Source: Geotoga petraea
Lineage (GTDB): Bacteria > Thermotogota > Thermotogae > Petrotogales > Petrotogaceae
Reading direction: 5' to 3'
Assembly (NCBI RefSeq): GCF_900102615.1
Contig: NZ_FMYV01000004.1
Coordinates: 1 to 64,000 of the forward strand
DNA: 64,000 nucleotides
Below, piece by piece: positions 62,964-64,000 of this stretch. A program made the position numbers and the translations under genes. The first letter of the stretch is position 1. Every line of letters begins with the position of its first letter. The notes under the pieces were generated by a model that was not told where the DNA came from, made no database searches, and saw only the letters and a list, made by a program, of their open reading frames with translations.

Positions 62964-63455
62964 TTAAAGCTCTTTGTCTTTCAAATCATTTATTTTAGAT
63001 AAATATTTATCAAGAGCCTTAGGTTTTTTCAAATAATTTTTATGTTCTTCAATTTGGTTATAATATTCTTGAAATTTTTTAATTCTTGTTTTTGATGTTT
63101 TATAATCTTTTATTTTTTTAATTTCACTTTTAAAATATTTTTTATAATGTCTTACAATAGTATCTTCTCTAAGAGATGGGATACTTTTCAATAATTTTGA
63201 TGGTTTTGGATCAACTGTTTTGATTTTCTTTTTTTCATATTTAAGAAGTCTTTCCCCAATTTCTTCAATAACCTCTATTCTGCTAAGTTTAGTATCTATA
63301 TTTTTTGATATGTTTATTAACTCAATAGAATCATCAAAGATTTCTTTATCTCTTTCCAAAGTCATAACTAATGTTTGAGTACAAGGCTCACAAAGACCAT
63401 ATTTATTTGTTTTAAAAAATAATCCTTTTCTATTGCATAATTTACATTTTGACAT
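62964..63455 (-). CDS. zinc-ribbon protein of unknown function
   Basis: 163 aa from the ATG at 63455, just after the preceding stop; a GTG at 63464 overlaps that stop and is possible. Residues 1-25 have CKLCNRKGLF and LCEPCTQ, two CxxC pairs about 17 residues apart, a treble-clef or zinc-ribbon knuckle. The rest is Lys-rich and helical (coiled-coil-like about 95-160) without a known domain. Similar zinc-ribbon orphans occur in phages and integrated elements. It is translationally coupled to the upstream gene. Confidence 0.65.
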   Translation of the reverse strand: MSKCKLCNRKGLFFKTNKYGLCEPCTQTLVMTLERDKEIFDDSIELINISKNIDTKLSRIEVIEEIGERLLKYEKKKIKTVDPKPSKLLKSIPSLREDTIVRHYKKYFKSEIKKIKDYKTSKTRIKKFQEYYNQIEEHKNYLKKPKALDKYLSKINDLKDKEL

Positions 63456-63460
63456 TTTTA

Positions 63461-64000
63461 TCACTCATTTTCCGTTTCTATTAAATTATTTATTCTTTCT
63501 AACTCATTTTCTAATAATTCTTTATACTCTTCGAAATAATTTGATGAATCTTTTAAATTTATATTTGGAATATTATTATAATAAAAATCTATAGTTATGT
63601 TATTAAAATATTCATTAGGAAATAAAACAAAAGTCTTATACAAAAAATTAATTGGAGGTTCAATACTTAAAAAAGCTGAAAAAGGATGCATAACTTCTTG
63701 TAAAGAATTATCAAACCAAATGAATTTGTTGCTTCTAAAAATAATCTTTGAATTATAAAATTTATCTACATAAACATCTGTTTTTTCTTTTAGTAATACA
63801 GTAAACATAATTGGAGTGAATTTATCACTTAATTTATTTTTTAGTTCTTTTTTTGAATAAGTAGAATTTTCGTCAATTACTTTTAAAATGTCTTTTGAAA
63901 AATCATTAAAATTATTTGAAATAACAATACCATATGTTCTATAATTTATCCCTTCGTCCAAAGTATCCCAACCATAAGAAACGTTTAGAGAAAGTTTATC
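63461..64000 (-). CDS. unknown protein, 5' part cut by the window edge
   Basis: The frame is open from the stop at 63461 to the last base of the window (179 codons visible); the TTG at 63961 is therefore not necessarily the start. Visible sequence: SLNVSYGWDTLDEG near the edge, then FTPIMFTVLLKEKTDVYVDKFYN, KFIWFDNSLQ and an acidic helical C-terminus (ELLENELERINNLIETENE). No family recognised. Four-gene minus-strand series with the zinc-ribbon gene, the 27-aa peptide and the ATPase is plausible. Confidence 0.6.
   Translation of the reverse strand, partial: DKLSLNVSYGWDTLDEGINYRTYGIVISNNFNDFSKDILKVIDENSTYSKKELKNKLSDKFTPIMFTVLLKEKTDVYVDKFYNSKIIFRSNKFIWFDNSLQEVMHPFSAFLSIEPPINFLYKTFVLFPNEYFNNITIDFYYNNIPNINLKDSSNYFEEYKELLENELERINNLIETENE

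Overview
The window is AT-rich chromosomal DNA that reads as a member of the Thermotogota, most likely the low-GC, moderately thermophilic or mesophilic Petrotogaceae side (Geotoga, Oceanotoga or Marinitoga type). The assignment rests on the 16S fragment, on toga-type envelope genes (an SLH plus coiled-coil OmpA-alpha-like anchor next to an OmpB-like barrel protein), on the Thermotoga-style split Mrp/Mnh locus, and on frequent TTG/GTG starts behind strong GGAGG ribosome binding sites. It is inference, since no database search was possible.

Layout. 1-500: 5' end of a minus-strand 16S rRNA gene with promoter, 5' hairpin and boxA. 503-14348: one long, tightly packed minus-strand series reading rpsO, pnp, M16 peptidase, two tandem HD-GYP proteins, a DtxR-type regulator, purine nucleoside phosphorylase, a DHH phosphoesterase and an eight-gene Mrp/Mnh cation/proton antiporter operon. 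14495-21640: single genes and small operons (GNAT, PadR plus CoA-disulfide-reductase/rhodanese, COG2509 flavoprotein, DUF4139-like exported protein, hydrolase plus DUF123, glutaredoxin). 21686-28013 (minus): hpf, alpha-amylase then priA, Mrp/ApbC ATPase, OsmC. 28154-36671 (plus, apart from tatD): surE-def-fmt, then a cell-wall cluster (polysaccharide deacetylase, Bax-like glucosaminidase, HAD phosphatase, a decayed GH3-like exported protein, a degenerate GGDEF protein, murA). 36700-42413 (minus): three envelope proteins, then secG-tyrS. 42707-46071 (plus): LacI regulator, lepA and a small membrane protein. 46101-57553 (minus): uvrB-HAD, a CsgG-like exported barrel protein, a gate-domain membrane protein, two ECF-type ABC ATPases with an RsmC-like methyltransferase, a small barrel protein, SRP RNA, purH and glnA. 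tRNA-Glu(CTC) at 57788 is divergent from glnA.

57863-64000 looks like the start of an integrated accessory element. A large serine recombinase lies about 50 bp past the tRNA. It is followed by a control region with two divergent promoters around a perfect palindrome, a 91-aa orphan, a Dam-like adenine methyltransferase, an OLD-like ATPase with a Toprim-type C-terminus, and two unknown genes, the last running off the window.

The most unusual locus is 62740-62962. A 27-aa single-span peptide gene lies upstream of the ATPase on the minus strand. On the plus strand there is a complete short transcription unit (TTGACA-17-TAAAAT promoter, hairpin, intrinsic terminator). Its RNA carries 12 nt exactly complementary to the ribosome-binding region of that peptide. 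This resembles a type I toxin-antitoxin arrangement beside a defence-like gene.

Other points worth a look: an MbhD-like subunit fused to a solute-binding-like domain; a PurH whose transformylase half has lost its usual motifs while the cyclohydrolase half is intact; a Walker A Gly-to-Cys change in the island ATPase; and a terminator-like hairpin in the glnA leader.
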